Assembly (NCBI GenBank): GCA_946498245.1
Contig: CAMMNN010000001.1
Coordinates: 62,001 to 126,000, forward strand
Source: an uncultured Clostridium sp.
GTDB taxonomy: Bacteria > Bacillota > Clostridia > Lachnospirales > Lachnospiraceae
Direction: 5' to 3'
DNA: 64,000 nt
Part shown: positions 42,154-50,465 of the stretch, piece by piece
How the letters are laid out: the number at the start of each line of letters is the position of its first letter
How positions within the stretch are numbered: position 1 is the stretch's first letter
Notes under the pieces: model-generated
What the model was told of the DNA's origin: nothing
Seen by the model: the letters and a program-made list of their open reading frames with translations, nothing else
Databases searched by the model: none
Program-made: the position numbers and the translations under genes

Positions 42154-42951
42154 ATGAAACTGAAAAGGGACAGCAGCAAGCCGAAAAAAGAATTAAATAT
42201 GAAACGCCTGTTTCGGAGAAATCAGATTATCATTACGACACTGGCCATTATGATTGCCGCCGCCGGTTATCTGAATTACGCGGGACAGGAAGAGCTGGGA
42301 GCCGGAGGCGCCTATGAAGCCGGACTGACAGATATTTCCGAAGAAGATCTGCTGGCGGAAAACCAGGCGGCCGGAACCTATCCGGGAGACGGACAGATGA
42401 TGGAAATCGCCAGTCTGGATCAGGACGGCGAGGATATTGATGCCCTTGACGCGGCAGCAGAGAGTTCCGCTGCTGAAACAGAGGCGGAGCTTACTGCAAA
42501 CGAGCAGGACGCGGAGGCGGAGATTGAAAGCGCCGCTGGGGAAACGGGACTGGAAAATCCCGGGGAAGCCGTTTTAACCAGCGGGATCAGCGTATCGGAC
42601 TACATAGCCAATGTCCAGCTCAGCAGGGAACAGGTCCGGGCAAAAAACAAAGAAGCCCTTATGGAAATTGTCAACAATCCGGCCATTGAAGAGGCAGCAA
42701 AGCAGCAGGCCGTCCAGAATATGGTGGAGCTGACGGAAATCGCTGAAAAGGAAAACGCAGCGGAAACCCTGCTGCTGGCCAAAGGATTTTCCGATCCCGT
42801 AGTCAGCATCAGCAGCGATAAAGTGGACGTAGTAGTAAACGCCGCCAGCATTACGGATCCCCAGCGGGCCCAGATTGAAGACATTGTAAAGAGAAAAGCA
42901 GAAGTGGGGGCGGATCAAATCGTCATTACCCTGTTAAACCTGGCGGAATAA
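42154..42951 (+). CDS. spoIIIAH: Stage III sporulation protein AH
   Basis: SpoIIIAH is the mother-cell partner that docks with forespore SpoIIQ. The 265-residue protein has a basic N-terminus, one membrane helix at about 25-40, a long acidic Glu/Ala linker (about 45-140) and a C-terminal ring-building domain (SDKVDVVVNAASITDPQRAQ). The linker is longer than in B. subtilis. AAGGAGCGAGG precedes the ATG. Last gene of the operon. Confidence 0.93.
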   Translation: MKLKRDSSKPKKELNMKRLFRRNQIIITTLAIMIAAAGYLNYAGQEELGAGGAYEAGLTDISEEDLLAENQAAGTYPGDGQMMEIASLDQDGEDIDALDAAAESSAAETEAELTANEQDAEAEIESAAGETGLENPGEAVLTSGISVSDYIANVQLSREQVRAKNKEALMEIVNNPAIEEAAKQQAVQNMVELTEIAEKENAAETLLLAKGFSDPVVSISSDKVDVVVNAASITDPQRAQIEDIVKRKAEVGADQIVITLLNLAE

Positions 42952-42989
42952 AATCTGCTGCCGCCCAGGGCCCCTGATACTGCGAAAAA

Positions 42990-43012
42990 GTTTGGAAACG
43001 ACCTTTCCAAAC
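42990..43012 (+). terminator. Inverted repeat after the spoIIIA operon
   Basis: GTTTGGAAA (42990-42998) and TTTCCAAAC (43004-43012) form a perfect 9-bp stem; a T run follows seven bases later at 43020-43024. A TATAAT at 43027-43032 comes next, so it may end spoIIIA and precede the asp23 promoter. Confidence 0.5.
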
Positions 43013-43061
43013 GGCCCCGTTTTTGCTATAATAGACCTAATCTATATGGACAGGAGGAGTT

Positions 43062-43451
43062 ATGGTGGCAGAAACAGAGAACCGCAGTACCCATAAATTA
43101 TATGAAAAAGATAAAATCGGCGAAGTTCAGATCGCAGATGAGGTAGTAGCCATTATCGCAGGACTGGCGGCTACCGAGGTGGAAGGCGTCGACTCCATGG
43201 CCGGCAATATCACCAATGAGCTGGTGGGAAAGCTGGGAATGAGAAACCTTTCCAAAGGCGTAAAGATTGATGTGACGGAAGAGAACGTATGCGTTGATCT
43301 TTCCCTGTATTTAAAGTACGGATACAATATTCCGGATGTCAGCGCTAAGGTTCAGGAACGGGTAAAATCCGCTATTGAAAATATGACCGGCCTTGCGGTT
43401 TTAGAGGTCAATGTCAAAATAGCCGGCGTCAATATGAGCGAAGAGAAATAA
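43062..43451 (+). CDS. Asp23/Gls24-family envelope stress protein
   Basis: The 129-residue protein matches the Asp23/YqhY family, found near nusB in many Firmicutes. Core segments are VVAIIAGLAATEVEGVDSMAG and VCVDLSLYLKYGYNIPDV shortened here by reading only; both occur in order. YqhY has been linked to control of acetyl-CoA carboxylase, whose accBC genes usually lie next to it but are absent here. AGGAGG is close to ATG 43062; GTG at 43065 has better spacing. Confidence 0.9.
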   Translation: MVAETENRSTHKLYEKDKIGEVQIADEVVAIIAGLAATEVEGVDSMAGNITNELVGKLGMRNLSKGVKIDVTEENVCVDLSLYLKYGYNIPDVSAKVQERVKSAIENMTGLAVLEVNVKIAGVNMSEEK

Positions 43452-43486
43452 CCGGAAGATCCGGCCATATGAAAAACAAAACTACA

Positions 43487-43525
43487 GGGGCCGCCGCACT
43501 AAGCAATTAGGGCGCGGCTCCTTTT
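43487..43525 (+). terminator. Terminator after the Asp23-family gene
   Basis: GGGGCCGC (43487-43494) pairs with GCGGCTCC (43514-43521) with one G-T pair, followed by TTTT. Confidence 0.65.
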
Positions 43526-43530
43526 GCCAC

Positions 43531-43559
43531 TTGTGCAACCCGCCGCCATTTGCTATAAT
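43531..43559 (+). promoter_or_regulatory. Promoter of the nusB-xse-dxs unit
   Basis: TTGTGC at 43531-43536, 17 bases, consensus TATAAT at 43554-43559, about 80 bases before nusB. Confidence 0.65.
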
Positions 43560-43640
43560 GAATCCAAACGCCCGCCGGCCCAGGCTCAAAGAAAGCCAGA
43601 GGATCGGCAAAACCATACAATGCAGGAGGAAAGACGATAC

Positions 43641-44084
43641 ATGACCAGAAGAGAGTTGCGGGAACATTGCTTTAAAATGCTGTTCTGTGCAGATTTTTAT
43701 CCGGCGGAGGAGAAGGAAGATCAGCTTGAACAGTATTTCCTGTCGCCGGAGGAGGATGAAACGACGCCTGAGGGAGTCAGCCAAATCCTGCACCGGGTAG
43801 AGCTTAGGGAAGGGGACGGCGATCTTTTAAAAGAACGGGCAGAAAAAATTATGGCCGTTATTCCGGACTTGGACGAAAAAATCAATCAGGTGGCGGAAGG
43901 CTGGAAAACCCGCAGAATGGGAAAAGTGGAACTGACCATCCTGCGGCTGGCTCTTTATGAAATGAAATACGACGACACCATTCCGGAAAAAGTCGCCATT
44001 AACGAGGCGGTGGAACTGGCGAAGAAATTCGGCGGCAACGATTCCCCGGCCTTTGTAAACGGAATCCTGGCAAAGCTGGTGTAG
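43641..44084 (+). CDS. nusB: Transcription antitermination factor NusB
   Basis: NusB binds boxA RNA with NusE and supports rRNA antitermination. The 147-residue protein has the all-helical NusB pattern: RRELREHCFKMLFC at the start and PEKVAINEAVELAKKFG with SPAFVNGILAKL at the end. ATG at 43641 follows AGGAGG at 11 bases. It is one base from the start of xseA and leads a run of tightly packed genes. Confidence 0.95.
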   Translation: MTRRELREHCFKMLFCADFYPAEEKEDQLEQYFLSPEEDETTPEGVSQILHRVELREGDGDLLKERAEKIMAVIPDLDEKINQVAEGWKTRRMGKVELTILRLALYEMKYDDTIPEKVAINEAVELAKKFGGNDSPAFVNGILAKLV

Positions 44085-44085
44085 T

Positions 44086-45303
44086 ATGGCCGGCGTATAT
44101 ACGGTATCCCAGGTTAATTCCTATATCCGGAATCTTTTTGCCCAGGATTTTGCCCTGAACCGCATTTCGGTAAAAGGGGAAGTTTCCAACTGCAAATACC
44201 ATTCTTCCGGCCATATTTACTTTACCTTAAAAGACAGCGGAAGCGCCATAGCCGCCGTCATGTTTGCCGGACAGCGGAAAGGACTGGATTTCCGTCTTCA
44301 GGAAGGACAGCAGATCGTGGTAAAGGGCAGTGTCGACGTCTATGAGCGGGACGGGAAATACCAGCTTTACGCCAGAGAAATCACCCTGGACGGGGCGGGA
44401 GATCTGTTCCGGCGCTTTGAGGCTTTGCGAAACGAATTAGAAGAAATGGGAATGTTTGATCCCCAGTACAAAAGGCCGATTCCAAAGTACGCCCAAAGGA
44501 TCGGCGTCGTTACCGCCAGTACCGGCGCGGCTGTCCGGGATATTATGAACATTGCAAAAAGAAGAAACCCTTACGTTCAGCTTGTGCTGTATCCGGCCCA
44601 GGTTCAGGGAGAGGCGGCCAAATACAGTATTGTAAAAGGCCTGCAGACCTTAGACGCCATGGGGCTTGATATTATTATCGCAGGCCGGGGCGGAGGTTCC
44701 ATAGAAGATTTGTGGGCTTTCAATGAAGAAATAGTGGCCAGGGCGATTTTTGCCTGCAAGACTCCGGTAATTTCCGCTGTGGGCCACGAAACCGACGTAA
44801 CCATAGCCGACTATGTGGCGGATTTAAGGGCTCCCACGCCCTCTGCTGCCGCAGAGCTGGCCGTCTTTGATTACCGCCAGTTTGAAGAGCAGATGGAAAA
44901 TTTCCGGCAGAGGCTCCTTCGCTCCGCCCTGCGGCAGACGGAAAGGACCCGTTTCCGATGCGGCGAGTACGGGTACCGTCTCAAGATGAAACACCCTAAA
45001 AAGAAGCTGGACGATCAGCGGCAGCGGGCGGCGGACATAGAAGAGCGTCTGGAACGGCAGATGAAAGAACGGCTGACACAAAACCGCCACAGGCTGGCCC
45101 TGGCTGCGGAACGGCTGCGGGGACTTTCTCCTCTGGATAAATTAAGCCGGGGCTACGGCTTTATCAGCGGGGAAGACGGACAGAGGATTTCCTCTGTAGA
45201 GCAGGCGGAAACCGGGAAGCCTTTGTATATCCATGTCCGGGACGGAAGGATTACGGCCCGGGTGGAGGAAACGGAAGCGATGAGCAGGATGGAGGAATTA
45301 TGA
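44086..45303 (+). CDS. xseA: Exodeoxyribonuclease VII large subunit
   Basis: XseA is the catalytic subunit of exonuclease VII, which degrades single-stranded DNA. The 405-residue protein has an N-terminal OB-fold (GEVSNCKYHSSGHIYFTLKD), a catalytic domain with GVVTASTGAAVRDI and IIIAGRGGGSIEDLWAFNEE, and a C-terminal coiled-coil. It begins one base after nusB and overlaps xseB by four. Confidence 0.97.
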   Translation: MAGVYTVSQVNSYIRNLFAQDFALNRISVKGEVSNCKYHSSGHIYFTLKDSGSAIAAVMFAGQRKGLDFRLQEGQQIVVKGSVDVYERDGKYQLYAREITLDGAGDLFRRFEALRNELEEMGMFDPQYKRPIPKYAQRIGVVTASTGAAVRDIMNIAKRRNPYVQLVLYPAQVQGEAAKYSIVKGLQTLDAMGLDIIIAGRGGGSIEDLWAFNEEIVARAIFACKTPVISAVGHETDVTIADYVADLRAPTPSAAAELAVFDYRQFEEQMENFRQRLLRSALRQTERTRFRCGEYGYRLKMKHPKKKLDDQRQRAADIEERLERQMKERLTQNRHRLALAAERLRGLSPLDKLSRGYGFISGEDGQRISSVEQAETGKPLYIHVRDGRITARVEETEAMSRMEEL

Positions 45304-45506
45304 GCGAGGAGCTGACCATAGAAGAAACCTTTGAAGCGCTGGAGGAAGTGCTGAACCAGATGGAAGCCCAGGAGATTTCCCTGGAAGAAAGCTTTTCCTG
45401 CTATGAAAAGGGAATGAAACTCATCAAATACTGCAATGATAAGATTGACAAAGTGGAAAAGCAGATTATGGTGCTGAGCGAGGAGCAGGGCGATGAAGGA
45501 CTTTAA
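45300..45506 (+). CDS. xseB: Exodeoxyribonuclease VII small subunit
   Basis: The 68-residue helical protein has the XseB pattern TIEETFEALEEVLNQMEA and LEESFSCYEKGMKLIKYC. It binds the XseA coiled-coil. It is translationally coupled on both sides, overlapping xseA by four and ispA by 14 bases. Confidence 0.95.
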   Translation: MSEELTIEETFEALEEVLNQMEAQEISLEESFSCYEKGMKLIKYCNDKIDKVEKQIMVLSEEQGDEGL

Positions 45507-46383
45507 AATACAATTAGAGGAACGGACCCGGGAAGTGGAGGAGGCCATTTACCGCTATCTTCCGGAGGAAACCGGGTACCAGAAAACGGTTCTGGAGGCC
45601 ATGAATTACAGCATGAAGGCAGGGGGAAAACGATTAAGGCCAATGCTGATGCAGGAAGTGTGCAGGCTGTTAGGCGGCTCCCTGAAGGAGATAGAACCCT
45701 TTATGGCGGCCATGGAAATGATCCACACCTCCTCCCTGATTCATGACGATTTGCCCTGTATGGACAATGATGAATACCGCCGGGGCAAAAAGAGCACTTG
45801 GGCCGCTTATGGAGAGGACATGGGAGTCTTAGCAGGGGACGCTCTGATAGTGTACGCCTTTGAAACGGCCTGTAAAGCCTTTGCCCTGTCGGAGCATCCC
45901 GAAAGAGTGGGAAAGGCCATAGAGATCCTGGCCCGAAAGACCGGCATTTACGGAATGATCGGCGGCCAGACTGTAGATGTGGAGATGACCAATAAGCCCC
46001 TTTCCGGAGAAAAGCTGGACTTTATTTACCGCTTAAAGACAGGAGCCCTTTTGGAAGCGTCCATGGTTATCGGAGCAGTAATGGCCGGAGCGGACGAAGA
46101 GTGCTGCCGCCTGGTGGAAAAGGCTGCGGCGGAAATCGGCATGGCTTTCCAGATCCGGGACGACATACTGGACGTTACCAGCAGCCAGGAAGTGCTGGGA
46201 AAGCCTGTGCTCAGTGATGAGAAAAACTGCAAAACCACTTATGTGACCTTAGAAGGCATAGAAAAAGCAAAAAGTGATGTGGCGCGTATTTCCCAGGAGG
46301 CCATTGAAGACATTCGGAAGCTTCCGGGAGAAAATACATTTTTGGAAGAACTGGCGGCCATGCTGGTTACCAGGGAGAAGTAA
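45493..46383 (+). CDS. ispA: Polyprenyl (farnesyl) diphosphate synthase
   Basis: This trans-prenyltransferase extends dimethylallyl diphosphate with isopentenyl diphosphate. The 296-residue protein has the first aspartate-rich motif DDLPCMDND (at about 95-103, with the short-chain type two-residue insert) and the second DDILDVT. The neighbouring dxs supplies precursors through the MEP pathway. Farnesyl (C15) product is likely from context and motif, but chain length is not certain. Confidence 0.95.
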   Translation: MKDFKIQLEERTREVEEAIYRYLPEETGYQKTVLEAMNYSMKAGGKRLRPMLMQEVCRLLGGSLKEIEPFMAAMEMIHTSSLIHDDLPCMDNDEYRRGKKSTWAAYGEDMGVLAGDALIVYAFETACKAFALSEHPERVGKAIEILARKTGIYGMIGGQTVDVEMTNKPLSGEKLDFIYRLKTGALLEASMVIGAVMAGADEECCRLVEKAAAEIGMAFQIRDDILDVTSSQEVLGKPVLSDEKNCKTTYVTLEGIEKAKSDVARISQEAIEDIRKLPGENTFLEELAAMLVTREK

Positions 46384-46395
46384 GGACGGATTACC

Positions 46396-48258
46396 ATGGT
46401 ACTGGAACAGATTAACGGTCCAGATGACGTAAAGAATCTGGACTGGCAGGAATTAACCCAACTGGCGGAAGAGATCCGGGAGTTTTTAATTGAAAAAATC
46501 AGCCATACAGGGGGCCATTTGGCCTCCAACCTGGGAGTGGTGGAGCTTACCATTGCCATGTACCGGGCTTTTCAGTTCCCGGAAGATAAGGTGATTTGGG
46601 ACGTAGGCCACCAATCCTACACCCACAAGATCCTCAGCGGCAGAAAAGATGCCTTTGACGAGCTGCGCCAATACGGGGGCCTCAGCGGATTTCCTAAGAG
46701 GAAGGAAAGCCTTTATGACGCCTTTGACACAGGACACAGCTCCACCTCTATTTCGGCGGGACTGGGAATCGCCCAGGCCAGAGATATTTTGGGGCAGGAT
46801 TATAAAGTAATATCCGTAATCGGAGACGGGGCTCTCACTGGCGGCATGGCCTACGAGGCCCTGAATAACGCTGCCCGGATTCAGAAAAATTTTATTATTG
46901 TGTTAAATGACAATAATATGTCCATTTCAGAAAATGTAGGCGGAATGTCCCGCTACCTCAACGGATTGAGAACAGATGTGGGCTATAATGAGCTGAAAAA
47001 GAGGGTAACGGACGCTTTGGACCGGATTCCGGGAATGGGCCAGCCTATTATTGATAAAATCAAACGGACGAAAAACGGCATTAAACAGCTTTTCATTCCG
47101 GGAATGCTTTTTGAAAACATGGGAATTACCTATCTGGGTCCGGTGGACGGCCATGACATCCGCCTTCTGTACCGGACCTTTCAGGAGGCAAAACGCCTGG
47201 ATCATGCGGTTTTGGTTCATGTCATTACGAAAAAAGGAAAGGGCTACCGTCCGGCGGAGAAAAATCCTTCCCGCTTCCACGGAGTAGACCCCTTTGACAT
47301 TGAAACGGGAAAACCCTTAAAGGAAAAACAGCATCCCACTTATACGGATGTATTCTCCCGGGCCATGTGCAGGCTGGGACAGACCCACCCGAATCTGGCG
47401 GCGGTGACGGCGGCTATGCCCGACGGCACAGGGTTAAAACGCTTCGGGCAGATGTTTCCGGAACGGTTTTTTGATGTGGGAATTGCTGAGGAACACGCCG
47501 TGACCTCGGCTGCCGGTATGGCTGCCGCAGGCTTAAAGCCGGTAGTGGCCGTGTACTCCTCCTTCCTTCAAAGGGGCTTTGATCAGATCCTCCACGACGT
47601 CTGCATCCAAAATCTGCCGGTGGTATTTGCGGTGGATCGGGCAGGACTGGTAGGAAGCGACGGGGAAACCCATCAGGGGATTTTTGATCTCAGCTATTTG
47701 ACGGCCATTCCCAATATGAGCGTTATGGCGCCTAAAAACAGGTGGGAATTGGAAGATATGCTGGCCTTTGCCGTTGATTACGACGGGCCTGTTGCAATCC
47801 GCTATCCAAGAGGAGAAGCTTACCGGGGCCTGAAGGAATTTCGCAGTCCCATTGAATACGGAAAAGGTGAGATTCTTTATGAGGAAGGGGAGATTGCTCT
47901 TTTAGCCGCAGGCAGCATGGTCAGCACTGCGGAGCATATCCGGGAAAAATTAAAGGCAAAGGGCCACTCCTGTACTTTGGCCAACCTGCGGTTTGTAAAG
48001 CCCCTGGATACGGGGCTGCTGGACCGGCTGGCGGAGAGCCACCCGGTAATCGTAACCATGGAAGAGAACGTTCTTCAGGGCGGTTTCGGCCTTTTGGCAT
48101 CAGCTTACCTTCAGGAGCATCACCCTAAGGTTCAGGTGGTTCAGGTGGCTCTTCCCGACGCCTATGTGGAACATGGAAACGTAACGGTTTTGCGGGAAGG
48201 CCTGGGAATTGACAGTGATTCTGTTTTAAGACAGCTAGAGGAAAGGGGCCTGTGCTGA
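46396..48258 (+). CDS. dxs: 1-Deoxy-D-xylulose-5-phosphate synthase
   Basis: Dxs condenses pyruvate and glyceraldehyde 3-phosphate with thiamine diphosphate to start the MEP isoprenoid pathway. The 620-residue protein shows HIGDGALTGGMAYEALNNA-type cofactor binding (GDGALTGGMAYEALNNA present), the catalytic glutamate in DVGIAEEHAVT and the GLVGSDGETHQG loop. It lies 12 bases after ispA. It may also benefit from the thiamine uptake gene at 29 kb. Confidence 0.97.
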   Translation: MVLEQINGPDDVKNLDWQELTQLAEEIREFLIEKISHTGGHLASNLGVVELTIAMYRAFQFPEDKVIWDVGHQSYTHKILSGRKDAFDELRQYGGLSGFPKRKESLYDAFDTGHSSTSISAGLGIAQARDILGQDYKVISVIGDGALTGGMAYEALNNAARIQKNFIIVLNDNNMSISENVGGMSRYLNGLRTDVGYNELKKRVTDALDRIPGMGQPIIDKIKRTKNGIKQLFIPGMLFENMGITYLGPVDGHDIRLLYRTFQEAKRLDHAVLVHVITKKGKGYRPAEKNPSRFHGVDPFDIETGKPLKEKQHPTYTDVFSRAMCRLGQTHPNLAAVTAAMPDGTGLKRFGQMFPERFFDVGIAEEHAVTSAAGMAAAGLKPVVAVYSSFLQRGFDQILHDVCIQNLPVVFAVDRAGLVGSDGETHQGIFDLSYLTAIPNMSVMAPKNRWELEDMLAFAVDYDGPVAIRYPRGEAYRGLKEFRSPIEYGKGEILYEEGEIALLAAGSMVSTAEHIREKLKAKGHSCTLANLRFVKPLDTGLLDRLAESHPVIVTMEENVLQGGFGLLASAYLQEHHPKVQVVQVALPDAYVEHGNVTVLREGLGIDSDSVLRQLEERGLC

Positions 48259-48299
48259 CAGATCCAAAGACAGCAGGAGAAGGCGGCACAGGATAAACA

Positions 48300-49103
48300 A
48301 TGAAAGAACGATTAGATGTACTGTTAGTAAAAAGAAATCTGGCGGAGTCCAGAGAAAAGGCGAAAGCCATTATTATGTCCGGAATCGTCTATGTAGACGG
48401 CCAGAAGGAAGATAAAGCGGGAACGACTTTTGATGAAACCGCCGTGGTGGAGGTGCGGGGAACCACGTTAAAATACGTAAGCCGGGGCGGTTTAAAGTTA
48501 GAGAAAGCCATGGCCTCATTCGGAGTGAATTTAGAGGGAAAGGTCTGCATGGATGTAGGGGCTTCCACCGGGGGCTTTACAGACTGTATGCTTCAGAACG
48601 GCGCCGTGAAGGTGTACGCCGTAGACGTAGGCCACGGACAGTTGGCCTGGAAACTGAGAAACGATCCCCGGGTCGTCTGCATGGAAAAGACCAATATCCG
48701 ATACGTAACGAGAGAAGAGATCAAGGAAGCCATTGACTTTTCTTCCATTGACGTTTCTTTTATCTCCCTGACGAAAGTGCTGGGACCGGTAAAGGCTCTC
48801 TTGGCAGAGGACGGACAGATTGTGTGCCTCATTAAGCCCCAGTTTGAAGCTGGCCGGGAAAAGGTAGGAAAAAAAGGCGTTGTCCGGGATAAGAAGGTTC
48901 ATTTGGAAGTCATTGAGATGGTCATGGAATATGCGGCGTCCATTGGCTTTGAACTGTTGGCCCTGGACTATTCCCCTATCCGCGGCCCGGAGGGCAATAT
49001 TGAATACCTTCTGTACCTGCAGAACCATCCGGAGGGAACTTCCGTCTGTCAGCCTGCAATTAACGCGGCGGCTATTGTCGATGAATCCCACGAAAGTCTG
49101 TAG
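48300..49103 (+). CDS. tlyA: TlyA-family rRNA 2'-O-methyltransferase
   Basis: The 267-residue protein has an N-terminal S4 RNA-binding domain (RLDVLLVKRNLAESREKAKA, residues 3-22) and an FtsJ-like methyltransferase domain with the SAM motif CMDVGASTGGFTDCMLQ. TlyA proteins 2'-O-methylate cytidines in rRNA and affect capreomycin susceptibility; some have also been called hemolysins. The gene position before nadK and argR is conserved in Firmicutes (YqxC). Confidence 0.93.
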   Translation: MKERLDVLLVKRNLAESREKAKAIIMSGIVYVDGQKEDKAGTTFDETAVVEVRGTTLKYVSRGGLKLEKAMASFGVNLEGKVCMDVGASTGGFTDCMLQNGAVKVYAVDVGHGQLAWKLRNDPRVVCMEKTNIRYVTREEIKEAIDFSSIDVSFISLTKVLGPVKALLAEDGQIVCLIKPQFEAGREKVGKKGVVRDKKVHLEVIEMVMEYAASIGFELLALDYSPIRGPEGNIEYLLYLQNHPEGTSVCQPAINAAAIVDESHESL

Positions 49104-49144
49104 TGAGAATGGTATCTGCAGAAAAGGGAAAAACCGGAGGACAC

Positions 49145-49987
49145 ATGAAAAACTTTTACATTATAGCCAATACTCAGAAGGAGGACGCCAGGAGAACAGT
49201 AGAGGCTGTGGAAAGCTACCTCAGAAGCCATGGGGCCTCCTGCCGGATCCAGCGGGAAAATTGGAAGGCGCAGTCGGGACGGTATACGGATTCCAGGCAA
49301 GTGCCAAAGGAAACAGACTGTATTATCACGGTAGGCGGAGACGGGACTCTCATACAGGCCGCCAGGGATCTGGCCGGACGGGAGATTCCCCTTATCGGAA
49401 TTAACCGGGGCCATTTGGGATACTTAACCCAGGTCAGCAGGCGGGAAGACATTCGGGAAATGGCGGACGCCCTGTTGGCGGATCAGTACCAGATCGAGGA
49501 GAGAATGATGCTGGACGGCCGCATCTTCCGGGAAGGCCGGGAGCTGGCCAGGGATATTGCCCTCAATGAGATCGTCCTGACTCACCGGGACGCTATCCGG
49601 GTCCTGCGTTTTGGAGTTTACGTCAACGGGGAGTTTTTAAACGAATATACTGCCGACGGACTCATTGCAGCGACTCCCACAGGATCCACTGCTTACAATC
49701 TGTCAGCCGGAGGGCCCATTCTGGCCCCTTACGCCAACATTACGGTATTAACGCCCATTTGCTCCCATGCCCTTAACGCCAGGAGCATTGTGCTGCCGGC
49801 GGACGACGAGGTCTGCATTGAAGTACGGGAAGGCAGTCAGGCCGTTGTTTTTGATGGAGATAAAACGGTAAATCTGGAAAAAGGAGATCAACTGACAGTG
49901 ACCCGTTCCAGTGAAAAGACCCGGCTCATCCGTCTGAGGCAGGTTTCATTTCTGGAAAATTTGAGCAATAAACTGGCAGGGGTATAG
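49145..49987 (+). CDS. nadK: NAD kinase
   Basis: NadK phosphorylates NAD to NADP with ATP or polyphosphate. The 280-residue protein has the GGDGT motif (TVGGDGTLIQAARDL) and the second NAD site TPTGSTAYNLSAGGPI. ATG at 49145 follows GGAGG; the frame is open 14 codons further upstream. It lies between tlyA and argR. Confidence 0.95.
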   Translation: MKNFYIIANTQKEDARRTVEAVESYLRSHGASCRIQRENWKAQSGRYTDSRQVPKETDCIITVGGDGTLIQAARDLAGREIPLIGINRGHLGYLTQVSRREDIREMADALLADQYQIEERMMLDGRIFREGRELARDIALNEIVLTHRDAIRVLRFGVYVNGEFLNEYTADGLIAATPTGSTAYNLSAGGPILAPYANITVLTPICSHALNARSIVLPADDEVCIEVREGSQAVVFDGDKTVNLEKGDQLTVTRSSEKTRLIRLRQVSFLENLSNKLAGV

Positions 49988-50005
49988 GGGCTAAGGAGGA
50001 AGCCG

Positions 50006-50455
50006 ATGAAAGTTGAAAGACACAGCAAAATCGTTGAACTCATTGGAAAATATGAGATAGAAACCCAGGAGGAGCTGGCGGAGTATCTGAACCGGGAAGG
50101 GTTTCAGGTGACTCAGGCTACGGTTTCCAGGGACATTCGGGAGCTGAAGCTGACGAAGGTTCAGGCGGAAAGCGGAAAACAGCGGTATATGGTTTTAAAG
50201 CCCCAGGGAACCTTCAGCGATAAATATATCCGTATTCTCAGGGACGGCTATGCCAGTATGGATATGGCCCAGAATATCCTGGTCATAAAAACCGTATCCG
50301 GCATGGCTATGGCAGTGGCGGCTGCATTGGACGCCATTCATTTTCATGAAATCGTAGGCTGCATAGCCGGGGACGATACGATTATGTGCGCCGTCAGAAG
50401 CGTAGACGATACCATTTTGGTCATGGACAAGATTCGCAAGCTCATTGCAGAATAG
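50006..50455 (+). CDS. argR: Arginine repressor
   Basis: ArgR/AhrC is the arginine-sensing hexameric regulator that represses arginine biosynthesis. The 149-residue protein has an N-terminal winged helix (QEELAEYLNREGFQVTQATV) and a C-terminal arginine-binding and oligomerisation domain with GCIAGDDTIMCAV, whose GDDT aspartates bind arginine. AAGGAGG precedes the ATG. Likely targets are the argG and argC promoters at 16.8-17 kb. Confidence 0.96.
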   Translation: MKVERHSKIVELIGKYEIETQEELAEYLNREGFQVTQATVSRDIRELKLTKVQAESGKQRYMVLKPQGTFSDKYIRILRDGYASMDMAQNILVIKTVSGMAMAVAAALDAIHFHEIVGCIAGDDTIMCAVRSVDDTILVMDKIRKLIAE

Positions 50456-50465
50456 GAGGCGGCCC

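Noticed and set aside
48531-49091. Minus-strand open frame opposite tlyA
   Set aside because: Overlaps a conserved methyltransferase gene completely and shows no recognisable domain.
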